64,000 nt of DNA. Source: Polydactylus sextarius. Taxonomy: Eukaryota > Chordata > Actinopteri > Polynemidae. The stretch covers positions 4,657,501 to 4,721,500 of the forward strand of contig CM028917.1 of assembly GCA_016801845.1 (NCBI GenBank), in the 5' to 3' direction. The position numbers were made by a program, and so were the translations under genes. The first letter of the stretch is position 1. Every line of letters starts with the position of its first letter. The notes under the pieces were generated by a model. The model was not told the DNA's origin. It saw only the letters and a program-made list of their open reading frames with translations, and ran no database searches. Shown in pieces: positions 1 to 14,900 of this stretch.

Positions 1-2760
1 ATGACAATGAACAGTTAAAGCAGGTAAAGCAGGTAAATTTACCCCCTTTCCCCTTCGAATATGAAATGGTAATTGTGCCCAGTTTATTCTCGCTTTATCA
101 GTTTCATACAGGAAGATGTGCAGATTTAAGCTGCTTCTTATGAGACTATGGCTGCCTTTTATAATTTGAGTTAATGACAGATATAACTGACAGTAGAATA
201 TAAAGTAAGTGATTAGACTGTAGCGTTGTGGAGGACTTGTCATATTATACCATTCACTCCATGTCCACATTTACACACAGGAAGACGCTGTTTATGTGTT
301 GAAAGTTTTTAGACCATGTGTTTTTTTTTTGTTTTCTTCCTTGTTTTAAAAGATCATAGTTCACATTAAAGTGCCAAAACAACAGACAGAGATTCAGTAC
401 ATAGATTACAGTCAATATGTTGGCGGTAGTGGAAGTATATACTTTAAAATGCTGCTCAGCAGCTGTGCAGAGGATGTTTGTCTAAAAAAAAAAAGTTCCT
501 GGCGGTCACTGATTTTACAAGATCATGATAGAGACTTTCACTGAGCAGTTAGAGGTGTGTTCCATCCATTTTCTTTCATTTTTCAGTCACTTGTGTCCTG
601 TTATCGTCTCAGAATGCCAGCATTAGCTTCTTTTTTAGACAATGCTAGTTTAGTCCATTTCATTGCATGTTGCGAACAAGCCTTTCGTGTTTGACAGGGT
701 GACATCATCACCACTGTTAGGCCATATTCATGGCAGCATGTCTGACCAGAACATTATTGAGATGTCCTTGTGTTCATGCTCAGGTATTTTAACAGTAGCT
801 CTGAAGACAGACTCATGTGCTCTTGCTGATTCTTGTAGACTCCACTGGGATTTCACCATTTGTACCATTCTCTTTCTGTGATGGTCATTGACAGCTCACT
901 GGCCGATAAATGGCTAATAAACTTGCCAAGACCACAGTCATGCACGTATCTTCGACCTACACTGACTAACTTACTGTCATTGCCACACATACTGTGTAGC
1001 AATAATGCAGAGCCTAACACTGGCATTTGCCTCGTAATCCCCCTTCTCTGATGGCTCTGCTGAAAGCAGAAGTCCTTCAGAAAGAAGAAGTACCCCTCTG
1101 TTATGTCAGAGCTGGCTGGTTAGTTGTGTGGCGAGCCGTGATTAGTCAACTTCTTCAACACTGTAGCAAGTTGAGGGGTTAAACCGTTGGAGATCAAGTT
1201 GCTCTTTAAGGTCATTTGACTAAAACATGTGCCCTGATGCATCTGATAATAACTGTAGCAGCTCTATGATGTATTTGTTAACATCAACAGTATGTAAACA
1301 TATCAGTAGTGCTGTAGTACACAGGCTTTGGAAAAAGGATGCAGCAGCATCCTCTAGAGGGCAGCACAGGACTCTGTCTTTACAGAACCAAGTGTGGAGA
1401 ACCATATGTGACCAGTTTAGTGTGTAGGACAGGGACAAATAGACAAAAGACACCATTTTTTCTAGATTTATCCATGTCTGTTCAGTGCATTCTGTAATGA
1501 CTAGACTTCTGTTTCATCGTATGTGATGGCAACATGTATCCTGGCTTCCACCGTTCAGCTAACACAGTTCGGTATTAACTGAAACTTGTCTTCAGTTAGT
1601 CATGCCTCTTTAGGCTCTGTACTTGTTAGTCATATGTTCCAAGAAAAGACATTTTATCCTGTGTTTTCTCTGCTTCACATCTTACATTGACAGTGGTTGT
1701 CACTTCCCTACTGGCACCCTCCACCCCACCTTTCACAACATTATTATCAATATAAAAAATGTTTTGTAGTGCAAAAACTTCAATGTTGGACCGCCTTCAA
1801 GGTTCAGTGTGTTGGATTTAATGAATTTGCAGAATAATTGTGTGTGTAGGAGAAGCTTCTACAAATAATAAAATGTCAAAGCACCTCTCTAAAGACAGTG
1901 TTTGACCATTCTGAGCATACAACAATTCTTAGTTGGTTATAACTAATTAAAACATCATAGTTCATCATTAGTTAGAGTTGGAGAAACACAGCTGTTACAG
2001 TACTAATTACTTTAATGATGACTCAAATCTGTTCAATTGTCCACATAAGCAATAAGAGTGAGACAGTGAATTCAGCTGTCATTCGTCCTCGTCTACAGCT
2101 GCAGTCATGTTGCAGTATTACAGCTGTAGGCAGGACGTGCTCTGTGGTCTTCCCCGACCAGGTTCCCTTCCAGGTTTTATAAAAGCATCAATTGCATTTC
2201 CTTGTAGTTTTAAAACATTTTCAAAGTCAAGCTTTAAGTCCTGTATCCTTACAACTGTAAGGTTACCACCCTGAGATTGTCTTTGCTGTCACATTGCTGC
2301 ATATTTTTGGTGTTACTGCCACCTGTAGGTGAGAAGCAGTGATTTTTAACATTTGATGTATGTAAAAAAAAACAGCTTCACAGCACTTCTGCTGTCAGAA
2401 ACACCGCAGCAAAACTTTAACTACACAGCACTGGCTCAGCTACCCAGTATCTAGACGGTCAGATAATCCACAGAAACAACAAATGTTCCACAGTCACGTC
2501 ACTATAAACTCAGATCACATTGTTACTGTCCTCATACGTCTCTGCTCTTTTCTGTATCCAGAACCTCAGTGTTGACCTCCCACCCTTGTGTTTTATACTC
2601 AGCATGTACTAACAGTTTCATATGATTATTGTCTTTGTTTTTTGTCGTTTTGTTTTTTTAAATATTAATTATATACATGTTAACATGATTTACAATTAAA
2701 TACTTGTCACTTTCTCAGTCCTGTGTAAAGTCATTGTAATAAACCTGCTGGTTTTTGTTC
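1..2760 (+). other. No exon recognised; possible 3' UTR of an upstream gene
   Basis: No open frame here resembles a known protein, and the short ATG frames (for example 663-881 and 1227-1427) have no recognisable motif and no splice context. The stretch is AT-rich with T-runs and ends in a canonical poly(A) signal with a GT-rich downstream element. That would fit a long 3' UTR of a plus-strand gene entering from the left, but this is inference only. The identity of that gene cannot be read from the window. Confidence 0.3.
2738..2743 (+). terminator. Candidate poly(A) signal AATAAA
   Basis: AATAAA is followed within about 25 bases by a T/GT-rich stretch (ctggtttttgttc, then cctgtggtc), the usual cleavage and polyadenylation layout. 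If used, it ends a plus-strand transcript near 2,760. That gene would converge on FBXL16, which ends on the opposite strand about 5 kb to the right. Confidence 0.4.
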
Positions 2761-5700
2761 AACCTGTGGTCTCTCCCACCGCACCACTGATAAATTTTAG
2801 GTGTCAGACCCGATGCTCCTGCACTGTCAGATCATATCATGGCTCTGACTTGTAGAGGGGCCATTGTGTCAAAGAAAATTCCTAAAAACACTAAACTTAC
2901 TTATTTTATATACAGACAGGGTGAGATGTAGGGTTCATTTGGAATTATTCATGTGCACAAACACTAAATTGGTTTAATCTTCTCCAGTAGAGGGTAGTGT
3001 GTCTGTGTACCTGTAAAAAGACAAACTTCTTCAAGAAACCCGCACAAGGAGACGAGATGTGGTGTAATGATGATTTGGTGTAATCTATGACGTATTTAGA
3101 AGAATATGTTTGACTTTATCATAGTTACACATGATATTAATAATTATAACAAGTACAATTCCAGAAAGATCTAGACTAGTATGATACTTTTTGGCTGAAT
3201 AAAAGTGGTTGAGTCCACATCCAATCTCTTAGTGAGAAATCAAGAAATTGTGTTTTCGTTTAAGACCCTGCTTTAGTTTAATCTAGAACTAATTCACAGT
3301 GACTTCACAAGCAACAGAACTCATATTCCTGCTCCATGACCTTTGACCTCTTCCCAGTGGGAATGACTACCTTCCTCATATGCTGTCAGATCAATATCCC
3401 ACAGAACAACGTCCATGATGGACAAATCAACAACCTGGTTTACATGGTTGATGGTTTACATCAATTTACAGAGCAGTGTGGTCTTCATGTAGTGCAGCAG
3501 AGAATGAAGGGTTATTCAGAAAACTAGAGTTTGTTTCAGCTGCTGATGGAAATGCTTTTGTTGGTTGGTGCTGAATTACTTGTGTTTTCATGGTCTTGAT
3601 TTTCATCAATTGCTCCTCCTCCTCTCATACAAGATGCTAACCATTTTACCTCTGATTTATGATGTTGCCAGTGCTGGTGGGAGTTATCATCAGATGTATA
3701 GTTAATATGGTGTTTGTACTCTTTATTTAATAAGGGAGCTGCAGGAAAACTACAAATACATATTTGACTGTCAGTCCTTCTTAGCAGTGGTGAAAACATG
3801 GACATGAACGTCTTGCTCACCTTCTCTCGCTCCTGATCTGTAGATATGTTGCTGTCAATGTGGATCAGTACAGGCACTGATGGGATAAACACACTGAAAC
3901 TGAAAGAGCACACAGATTCTTGCCAGTTTCAACATTATCAGTAAACTGTCAGTATTTATTTTACTGCTTACTTAAAGTTGTGCTGTACAAGGGTTGTAAC
4001 AAAACGGTGACAGATGTAGACCAAAAAGACTGTAGACAGTAGTAGAAGTGACAGGGATCATGTACCTTAAAAAATGGACCTTAGAAAGGTTTGTTAGTCA
4101 TTTGCAGATGAGAAATGCAGGAGTGTGCATGTCAGAATTCATGATATGTAAACTTACATTTGAATCCTTGTTAAAAAGCTAAAATACTGACAGAGCACAA
4201 AACACATTTGTGTTGACCAGTAATCAAATTGTGAGTTTGAGAGCGCAGGAACAGAGCTGTCTGAGCAGAACACGTTTTCAGGTGGCTGATAAAGTATTGC
4301 AGTTTGTAGTATATCATATATTTAATATGTCTTGATTTTGAGCATGTTGATCTGACAGCGTAAATGAACAGAAGACAAAGCACACAGCTGTTTGAAACAA
4401 TTTCATTCAGTGATTTAAAAACAAAATAAATCATTAGTTATTTTAATCATTAATTCTGTCAGACCAAATCTTTATCAGCTGCGACCCGTTTATCATAATT
4501 CAATAAATGATCAGGCCAAACTGACAAACAATAAAGCTCTGGGCTACAGGTCTGGTACGGCACCTCCAGAGGGCACAGCAGTGAACGACCTTCCATTTGA
4601 CCGGAGGGTCACAGTAATAACAAAAGGCCATTAATGAGCAAAGTCTAATACTTACAACAGGGTAAAAATGATGGAAATATACCAAATGCATATCAGCACA
4701 CTTCATGTCCTCAGGTCATTTTGTATATATCATGTCACTGTAAAGTTCCAGCTAATGCTAACGCTAGCTCGCTGGATCATGCTCCATACTTGTTAACATT
4801 AGTTTTGTCAGTAATAAGCTTCCATAGCATCAGAGATCTTGCCCTTGGTCATCATGTAAACATAATCAGCCATAACAGAGGTCAGTCTCAGTCAGTGTAA
4901 ATCATAGTGTGTTTTCCTGCCACTGTTCATCCCTTTTATAATATAAACCCTAATCCTAACGGACCACACTAATAAAACCTGCACAGAGGAAAAGACACTT
5001 TTCTGCATTACGATAATTAAGACTTAAAACCTTTAAATCTTTAAGTCAGTGCTAATGATGGTAACTTCACTGTATGTTCAATGTGGAATCAGTAAATTAT
5101 TTCACTCAGGGGGCCAGAAATATCACAAAATCATGAAAAAAAAAAAGAAAAAAAAAAGTAAAAACCAGCATTAACGCATTATCTTATTCAAGCTCAAATC
5201 TGAAGCAAGTTCCATGAAACGAAATGTCTCTTCCATAATTAAATCACGTAAATAAGACACACACAAAAAAAATCAAGTTAAATAAATAAATAGATAAATA
5301 AATAAATAAATATATTTATGTACAATGAAAAGATGCAGAACAACTGCTAAAAGGAGCCAAACGCAGACCAACTTAAAAAAAAACATGCACGGTCTGCCGC
5401 ATCACAGTCCATGCTCAGTCCACCTCAGTGCACTCTGCTGTCAGTTAGAGGCGACCAGCCACATCATATGTGCTGCTGCTACTGCTGCATTTGGCACAAA
5501 CTGAAGTCTGACTGACAGTGATCCAACACTGTCAGTTGGCAGTCAGCACATCCGAGGACACACGAGAGACAAGGAGCAGCACAGCGGCTCACTGCTGGGC
5601 TCCACCACTTTCTTTAATTATTATCATTATTATTCTTATCAAAGCTCGAGGGGGGAAATGACAACTGACTTCAATGTCATTTTCTTTTCTTTTTTTTTTT

Positions 5701-7943
5701 TTTTTGATATAACATCAATAACTTATTTGCAATATATTCTCTTTTTCCCTTTATACCCAAAAGGCAGACACTTTCAGATCAGTTCAGCAGCACAGAGGCC
5801 TGTAAGGGTTTAGCCCTTTAGCCTATCTTAGCTCAGTGTCCGGATGCATATGGGAGGACACATTTCATCACACTGATCACTCACTTGTCACTTCTGATCA
5901 CTTGTCAGTGATTCATCTAATTTTGTTGTAGCAATGTAGCAGAATTCCCAAAATTTCAACAGTTAATTTTGTGGTGGTAGTGTTAGAAATAGGAATAAAA
6001 GCCAAGTAGAAATAAGTTAGGAGTTGTTATATGCTGCATAAGTTCTGATCAAGATTTTAGGCTCAGGTCTACACACACTATATCTTTAATATGTCTCTGC
6101 TGTTCAAGGTGCAGTGTTCCTCTTCATCAGTACTGGATTTTAATCTCTGTTTCCTCCCAAGACATCACACAAAATGGGACTAAACACATGTTAAAGGCCA
6201 CAGCAAAATGTTGTACCAACTAGAGAAAATCACTGCCACAAGAAAAATGTTTTTACATCAGACATGTCCAATCCAATGAATGAATAGAAAAGCAACAAGC
6301 TTTTTTTATGGCTGATTTGCCTTTGAAACACAACTATTTTTAGGTTTTAAGTTCATACATGATCCCATCATCATCAATCAACTGAGATAAACCAGGTTAA
6401 AACTCACTGTTCAACATCATTTTAAAAGTTTTCTGACTCTGGGAATAGTAGGAAAAACAATAAAATTCTCACCAATTAAATTTCTAATTAAACTTTAAAA
6501 AACTGCCACATTACAAAGACCTTTTCATTTCTGAACCTGGCCTATAGAGGACACTGTAAGAACTGCTCTAATATTAAATACTGAGAATCTCTGTTTGACC
6601 TGACGTTAGCCAAGTGGCTGATATGATGAATCAGCAGCTTCAGGACCACACAGGTTCAGATTCAAATGTTAAGCCAGATGCAAATCTCCCCTGCTGCCAA
6701 CTGAATTTAGCAATAGTTTGAGTTTAGAAATATCAAGTCACCACTGTCACTATCAGTTAAAGCCCCACCTTCGCTTTGAAAGTATTTTGTCCTCAGCAGA
6801 AACTCTCTGACGCTCTGACTGCTTGCTCATGTTGCACGGCCTCAATGACACACTACCCCCCATTTTTAAAAAAAAAAACACAACATTCACAGTTTACAAC
6901 AGCTCCTCCTTCATGTCTGTAAAATAAATCATATGTGTACAAAAAATGAAGAAGGGAAGGGAAAAAAGAGAGAAACAATGAGCCAATCAAAGCGTGCGAT
7001 TCCAGCACACAAAAAAAAAAAAATGAACAGTTGTCTTTTATATATATTTTTTTTCCTTTTGTTTTTGATTTCTGATAAGACACAGAAATGGAAAAAGGTG
7101 GTGGTCTCCCAAAAAAGACCCCATGAGTCCATGACACACACTTCACACACAGAGGGAGAAAAAGAGAGAGAGATGTTCCATCCCTGACATTCACTTCTTT
7201 AGCTCTCTCTGATTCCAGCTGACACATGGCGTCTCTCTCTACACAAGAGAAAACTGAACCTTTGATACCTTCTGAGAAAAAGAATAACAGCAGTTATATT
7301 ACACGGAGTGATGGAAATAGAAACATCAGTACTCATGGTCTTGAGGACTTACATTTGTTTCACTTACCATATATAGTATGTGTGTGAGTGTGTTTACAGT
7401 GTATGAGCACATGTGTGTTGTTCATGAGTTCCACCGTATCAGCTCAAACACGAAAGGTCTTAAATTTCCCTTTTCCCAATTTCTCTAAGCTGCATATGAA
7501 TCTGCGCATGTCACCTTCTTCAGGATCCACCAAGCTCAAAAAAATCACCAAGGTCCTTAGAGAAGGTCTCCTCTGCAAACAAAAGTCTGTGGTTGATTCT
7601 GTAAAAGAAACTTGCTGTCAGACAAGACGTCACACCAAGCTCTTCACCTCAGCATCTTCCTAAATGAAGCTCAAACGCCATCCCATCATCCTCTTGGGTC
7701 TGGCATGTACCATCGTCTGCCTTCCTGCCTCTCTGTCCGCCTGTGGGTCAGTTTACTCAATGGGTGTGGAGGAAGACGGGTGGGGTGGGATGGGGGGGCA
7801 GGTAATGAGGAACGCTATGGTACGGTAGGAGCAGTTCAGTCTCCCGGCTAGCATTTGAGAAAAGAGTGAGGAAGAGTAAAGAGGAGGAAGGTTGAAGTAT
7901 GGCGGTCGGTCGGTCGGTTGATTGGTGGGGAGGGTCAGTGGTC
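2761..7943. other. Gene-poor AT-rich interval, probably including the FBXL16 3' UTR
   Basis: No protein-coding exon is recognised. The right part directly follows the FBXL16 stop codon in the minus direction, so some of it should be FBXL16 3' UTR. I saw no minus-strand AATAAA close to the stop; the variant ATTAAA occurs on the minus strand near 6,139 and 5,612, so the transcript end is unresolved. The interval has interrupted A-runs at 5,135-5,158, an AAAT-type tract at about 5,277-5,312, an A-run at 7,009-7,023 and a GGTC tract near 7,900-7,920. A 125-codon minus-strand frame at 3,536-3,913 looks accidental. Confidence 0.35.
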
Positions 7944-10900
7944 TTACTCAATGACCATGCAGTGGGGCAGGTGCTGGGAGTAGTATTTGAAGAGCTCGGC
8001 AGTGGCTCCAGGGCAGTTGGTCAGCTCCAGCTCCTCTAGCTCCTGCAGCTGGATGAGGCCTGACAGACCAGTGGTGGTCAGCAGGGGGCAGCCTGGGGAG
8101 GAACAGCAGGAGGGACAACACTTAGCTGTGGACTGGGTAACATATACAAAGGGTGTGTCTCCGCTGTGGCAGTTGGAGGATGACTTCAACAATGAATTTT
8201 CAGCAAAGTTCCTGATCTTATTTTTGACAATATACTAATTACACTGAAGTGAACTCACTCTCCTGAGTTTTTCATACAGGTCAGTATTTAAATTCAGCTG
8301 AATCTACAAAATGCAGATGTGGTCTATTAAAAATGAGGCTTGTAAGTGTTTCAAAAACTATTAAATTTGTTCTGATTCTTAGGTAGAGATGACTTATCTT
8401 CTGTTTGAAGTGATGTGGTCACCTGATCTTGACCATATATTTTTGTTCATGTAACAGCATGCACTAGATGGCATTATACAGCTCCAGAGCAGGGCTCAGA
8501 GACTAAATGATCTACTACTAAAATGTAATAGAATTATCTACGGAGCAAATTTATAGTAGATCAGCCTATTGCATAGGCAATTCATACACCACTTGGTCCA
8601 CTCTTTCTTTCTAGATGTTTCCAAGTGCTACTGAACTACAAAAACATGTACATGCACACAAGCATGAGTGAACTATGTATTCTTATTCTTATATTTTCTC
8701 TCACACACATGCATATATGTTTGTGTATGATGTATCTTTATATGTATTACATTACATTACTTGATATATTGCATTACTTACTTATCAATTATGTGTAATA
8801 TTATATTACGTATTGTGTCTTATATTACATTACTTATATTATGTAATGCTTATGACAACAACAGGGCAAACTGAATAAAGATGAATGTTGTGGTATTTAA
8901 AATGTATTGCATTGTGGGCAGAAATCAAACCTGCAAGGGAGAGAAGACGGAGACTCCTCATTCCAAACAAATGCTGCAGTCCAAAGTCTTGCACCTGCAA
9001 ACACACACAAACACATAAAAGTGAAATGTAATTTCACTTTCCACCTTAACTTGTTCATTTAAACAAAGGCTTACAGGTTGTAAAAACAGGTTTGGACCTG
9101 TAGTGTTGCAGTCTCTCACTGTAAATATTAAAGCTACATCAAATGTTGTCAATATGGTATTATTGTGACATAATGCAGGTCCGGTTTCTCTGAATATTAA
9201 CTGAGATAGATTACAGCAGCATGCTGACTTCATATCACAGAGAAATGCATACAAACCAATGGCACAGTTGAATAATTGTATTTCTTGCAAGTAAGTCTGT
9301 GTGTTCACGCTGATTGTGTCTCTGTGTTCCCTTACCTGACAGCACCAGCGCAAATAGAGGCTCCTTAATGACGACATGGTGGACAAGTATCCTAGGCCAG
9401 TGTCTGTGATCCGCACACACCTGAAATCAGAGGCAATATACATAAGTAAGCCGAGACCATTCACACAGACTAACATTGGACACAGGTTAACTAGAGCTCA
9501 ATAGTAACACATTGTTTAAAACTTTGTCTGGATTGATAAATCAAACATGTCACTATATCTACTTTATAGGCTGCTATATGTCAGAATATGATATAAACAA
9601 CATGTGTTGATGGTGTAATGGTGTGGAAAATACTGGAAAATCATGAACCGGCTCAAAACCAAGGTGGATCACTATGACAACCTGTGATGCATAGCTAACC
9701 ACCCCCACATGAACAGATCAAAACCTGCAACCCACCTGATCATCACTCCTACAGCATCCTGACGTGGACAAAATGGTTTCCAATAGAGTGACCAGTAAAA
9801 ATGAGCATTAAATGTTTGTAATAATCAATAGAATCATTTTTGCTTCTTCAAGCCTTCAGTGTTTCTGACAAATAGGCACTTTACCACACACAATTAAAGC
9901 TGCATTTAACTATTTTGGCAGTTACTTTCACTTTGTTGCATGAATATCTCAAATTCATAATAGTTTTAATGAATATGAATGTGCTCAGAGCTGGAATGGT
10001 AAATGCAGAGTTGATCATGATAATCAGTTTCATAATGCAGGTTATCCAGTATTAAGAGTTTTCAGCTCAGTGACAACACTGGCCCAGCATACCTGAGATC
10101 TCCTACATGGATGAGTCTGGAAACTCTCCAACAGTAGGCATCTAAGAGGTGCTTTGATCAGATGCCAACCTCGACTGGTTTCAGCAACAAAGACGACATG
10201 GTTCTACCTGCTGATCTTCTCTGATGTCCAAGCATTCACTATCTAAAATTTTTGACCATAGGTGCAGTTGGAACATAGATCAACTTGTAAATTGACATCT
10301 TCATCCTCTGGCTCTGCTACCCTATCACCACAATGGTGTTACAACTCCTTCCTTCCTGCTATCTCTGCACTGATCCGTCCATCAACGCTGACTATACCAC
10401 CTACAGCAAAGAGGCAACTCCCCCCAGCTGTGCCTTGACATCTTGCCCATGAAAGCTACAAACAGGATCTATGACAAAAGGCGAACACATGACAGGATGT
10501 TCTTGACTTTCTGCCAAAAATGCAAACACAGCTCTGAGTTTTGGTCTTTGGTCATACATAAGAGCCCTTGAGGGACCTGTTCACAGGCTTTCCACAGAAG
10601 ACATGTAGATTGAATGGACACACTCCAATGATCCCTAAAGATCCCAAAAGTAAGAAGTTGGTCTATACCTCCATAGCCAGGACAGAACCTGAACTTCTTC
10701 CTGAATCCAAGAATTAATCAAATGCTCCTTTCCAGTACCCTGAAGGCTGAGCAACTGGAGCACACCCTCAAGAACCACCACACGGGTCTGCCAGTCCACA
10801 GGAACTGGCCTTTATGCCAATACCAAAAACATTTGCTGGGGCTATTTAAATTAATGCATCAGCTCATTTTGGAAAGAAAACTTTTCTTTAAAATAAACAT

Positions 10901-11601
10901 CTGTATATAAATTATTCAGTTTTCACCCTGCGGCCTTGTTGCCAAAGATGGCGACATTTGCAAGTATTATTGATGAGAAAGTCTGCAGCTTTAAACTGAG
11001 CTCAGCAGAAACACCGTCTTCATCATTACAGAACTCTGCTGCCGAGGAACACACCTCACACTGTGATTTATCTCCAACCACCTCCCATCTGCACTACACA
11101 CTGTGTTGTAATGAGAAGACTCTGTAGCAGCTGCAGTAGTTTGGTATTCTCTGTTTTTACTTCACATGTAGCCTTCCTGCTGTCAAACACTTATGTTAAC
11201 ACTGACACACAATGATACAAACTCTACTTTCAGATATATACACCCATTGTACGTGGCCACATTATTAGGTACACTTATACAATTCAGATCTCATAAAAGT
11301 TGTTGATGATACTGATGAAAATATGTACATCCAATTATATGTTTATTGGTCACTGAATGTCATTACACTGACAGGTGTTCCTAATATTTTAGTGCTTCTT
11401 GATTACATACAAGACTCAATATGGATCCTAATTCTTTAACAAGTACCTTATTAAAGCTTGTACATATGTAAGAATAAATTCTGTTTTACTAGACATTTCC
11501 TCAGTCTCAGTAATTATTATTTTAAAGACTACTTGATGACTACTGTGAAAACTGCTACAATGTATTTGTCTAAGTCAAACTGATCAATAGTGATCACAGA
11601 A

Positions 11602-11633
<32 letters not shown>

Positions 11634-11880
11634 TTTACATTTATTACCATATAAATAACATTTGCACACAGGGGTCAATGGATCAATAAAGTATTTATGA
11701 TTCTGATTATAAGTAATATTTGTATATATTTATCACATGAACATAAAATAAAGAAAAAGATGACTTCGCTATTTTGTGCTCTAAAGATAACGATGAGCTG
11801 TGACCTGACGCTTAGTAACACACCTGCTATGACAGAGTTACACACTGTTCAAGACCCAAACACCAAAATAACTCACTGAG

Positions 11881-11915
<35 letters not shown>

Positions 11916-14900
11916 ATCATAAACACACTCACCTGTCCAGCACCAACTCTTCCAATTTATGCAGGTCGCAGGCAATGTACTCCAGAGCCATGTCAGTGAT
12001 GCGAGGGCACCAGGATAAGTCCAGGCTGCGGAGCTTACGCAGGTTCTCAGCCACTAGCTCCACACCATCATCTGTGATCTTAGAGCAGCCCGACAGGCTG
12101 AGGGCAGTCAAGTTGGGAAGGCTGTGCACCATGTTGACCACACCGTGATTGGTGATCTCCCAGCAGGAGTGAAGCCGCAGAGTGTGGGTGGTGTAGCCCT
12201 GAGAGGGGAGGGTCATTGAGTTTATCTGATTATGTCAGTGATTGAAAGGAACATAGGGAAGCTTCTCTATTATAAAGGATGAACTTGTCACAGGCTGTTA
12301 AGTGAAACATCTGCAAGCCCCAACTTTATAATATGCTTTAAATAACAATATTCCATGTGTTAAAGTCTCTACAAACCAGCCAACACCACTACCCTCTTAT
12401 AGATCTTCAATACAAATGAACACAAAAACACAACAATAGATCACCTACCTGTTTGGCTGTGAAGTAGGCCATGGCTGTGTCAGTGACATGGTAGGCCTGC
12501 AGGCTGAGCTCTGATAGGTTGGGCAGGAGCTGTGAGATAGCAGCGATGGCGTCGTCTGCTACATTGATGCAGTCGCTGACGCTGAGGGAAGTTAGCCGGG
12601 CGTTCAGACTGGACCACAAGCCAGCCTCTGTGAAGTCATTGCAGCCTGACAGTTCGAGGTGCATCAGACCCTGCATCTGCTCCAACATGACCTGCAACAC
12701 AGAGGCCACGGCTTTGACTAACTGATGCAGCTGCTGAACCATCTGGATTTAAGGATCCAATGACCACTCTCTGTTTCACTGATGTTTGCTACACAGGAAC
12801 TTGACATAAAATTAGCAAGGCCAACAACACTGGGGTGAGATGGTTTTATACCATTTTTAAAACAAATGTTGTGATTTCATCTCAATTTACATGAGTCTGT
12901 AACCAGCCATATTATTAGCCATATTATCTCACTAGACCTGATGCATGTATAAAGATAAAAATAAGTGTCTATGCTTTAGGTAAACAGAGATTGTCAGCAG
13001 CTGCGTGTCAAGTGAAATATTCTCTTTTAAATGTACAGCATCTGTTTGCCCCATTCATTCTGTGAAAGGTTGATGCATTATTAATGTGCCTCAATAATAT
13101 ATGATGTATTTTTTCACAATATCTTATTTATTTAATATTGAACACATTGTATCTCCATGTGAGAAACACACTGGTTATTAATTTATATGTGCCAACAGAT
13201 AACATTACTGGCTCTGCATGGCTCCATTTGTTCCTGATTGACAAAGACTTTTATTATAGCATAAAGCTGTCATTGCAATAAACTCTGTTATTAATTATAT
13301 TAAACATTGTGAGTCTCCACAGCATCGACACTGATCTGCTATAAATGACTGTGCTGTAAAATTAAAGCCTATGTTTGGTTTTTCCTTCCATTTCCTTTTT
13401 CTTCCCTTTTAAGGTACAATAAAATGGTAATGCACAAATCAGCACCCCACAACAGGAAAGTCCATATATAGTTCCCGCAGCCAACAATTCCATCGTTCTC
13501 CATGGCAACCATCCACTCATCCCAGAATAGCAGCCTAGCCTAGCAGGTATGAGGAGCCATCTGAGAAACACTCTGCAAGCATTATTTCTCTTTTGTTCCT
13601 AGAAACTGAATATGACAGCACAGAGATCACAGAAAAAGACATAAAGGAGAAATAAAAGGGGCTTTCACTGCAACACTTTACCCAGCTGTGGTTCAGACCT
13701 GCATCCAGATCCGGTTCTAGATCACAGTCCAGATAAACCAGAACTTTCATGGGTTTAAAAATAAGCACAGCAGCAACTAAACTCTAGAATGAGCCACCTG
13801 AGAACGCCTGTGGCAAACAACTTTATCATCACTGGGAAGAGATGGATCTGATGGTTTCCCTGCATGTCATGGGGCAATGGAATTACCACTGTTATCAGAT
13901 TCTGAGCCTTGACAGTGACCTGATAAACTGTTTGTTCTATAGATTTCCCCTCTGACTTTTTCTTGTCAAATTTCTCATGACAGAACATGTCTATATCCAC
14001 TGTGATAATTGACTGTCACACTATTTCATTACATTCAGAAGATCTTATCATTGCACATCTGCTCTGCATTTCCTCTTAATCTACTGCTTATCATGATTAT
14101 TCCCTAAATAATCAAACATACTGCAAATACAATACATGTGATTGTTTGTCTATGGAAGCTATTACACAGTTACCTCCTAAAGATATTGGACTTGTGGCAG
14201 TGCATTAATTTGGAACATAAATAGGGAAAGATACCTGAGCTGTATGAACCTGTCCTCCCACTGAGACTACCTTAAACATTACTGCTAATTTGCTAAATTG
14301 CTCCAACAATAACACAACAACCCCATAGTGTCTCCTGTCTAACATGAACTGTCACACAACACTAACAGCAGACTGGCGTCATTGACAGACTCAGAACCAA
14401 AGCCTGACTGAGAGGTAACTGCTTTAATTTTAAAAACACAGCTAGTGACATTGCATGATTATCTCATGCAATGTTCTGTTAGGAAACCTTGGGTCCTGAA
14501 ATTCTCTGTAAGGTTACTTTGACATATATAATCAAAATAAATGCGTGCCAATGGCACTCTCAAACAGCAGGGATCCCTCACTTCTAATAGGACAATGTGC
14601 CATGCAGCCCCACAAAAGCTGCCAAAAGTGGCTTGAGGAACTTGACAAAAAAAAAACAAGGTGTTGACTAAACCTCCAAACTACGCAGATTTCAGTCTGG
14701 GCTGAGCAGAATTACCAGAATAAGAATAAGACAGAACAATGGAGGCTCCACCCACAGCACATAGGACCCAAAGAGTCTGCTGCCAAAGCCCCGGTGCCAG
14801 ACACCACAGGACACACTCAGAGGCCCTGTGTCCATGACGGATCAGAGCTTTTTTTGGCAGCAGATGAGAGACATCCACGATATAATGCAAGTGGTTTTAA

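Larger units (their letters stand above)
9421..11932 (-). other. fbxl16 intron carrying transposon fossils
   Basis: A 2.5 kb intron between the exon ending VLDR and the exon starting CVRITDTG. It contains an antisense LINE fossil at 10.66-10.81 kb, a small MITE at 11.25-11.40 kb, an ATT microsatellite and a (CA)16 tract next to the donor. The stretch 9.6-10.6 kb looks like further decayed repeat, but I could not name a family. Confidence 0.8.

Noticed and set aside
3536..3913. 125-codon minus-strand frame
   Set aside because: No motif or family resemblance and no flanking splice sites or promoter. Kept out as accidental.
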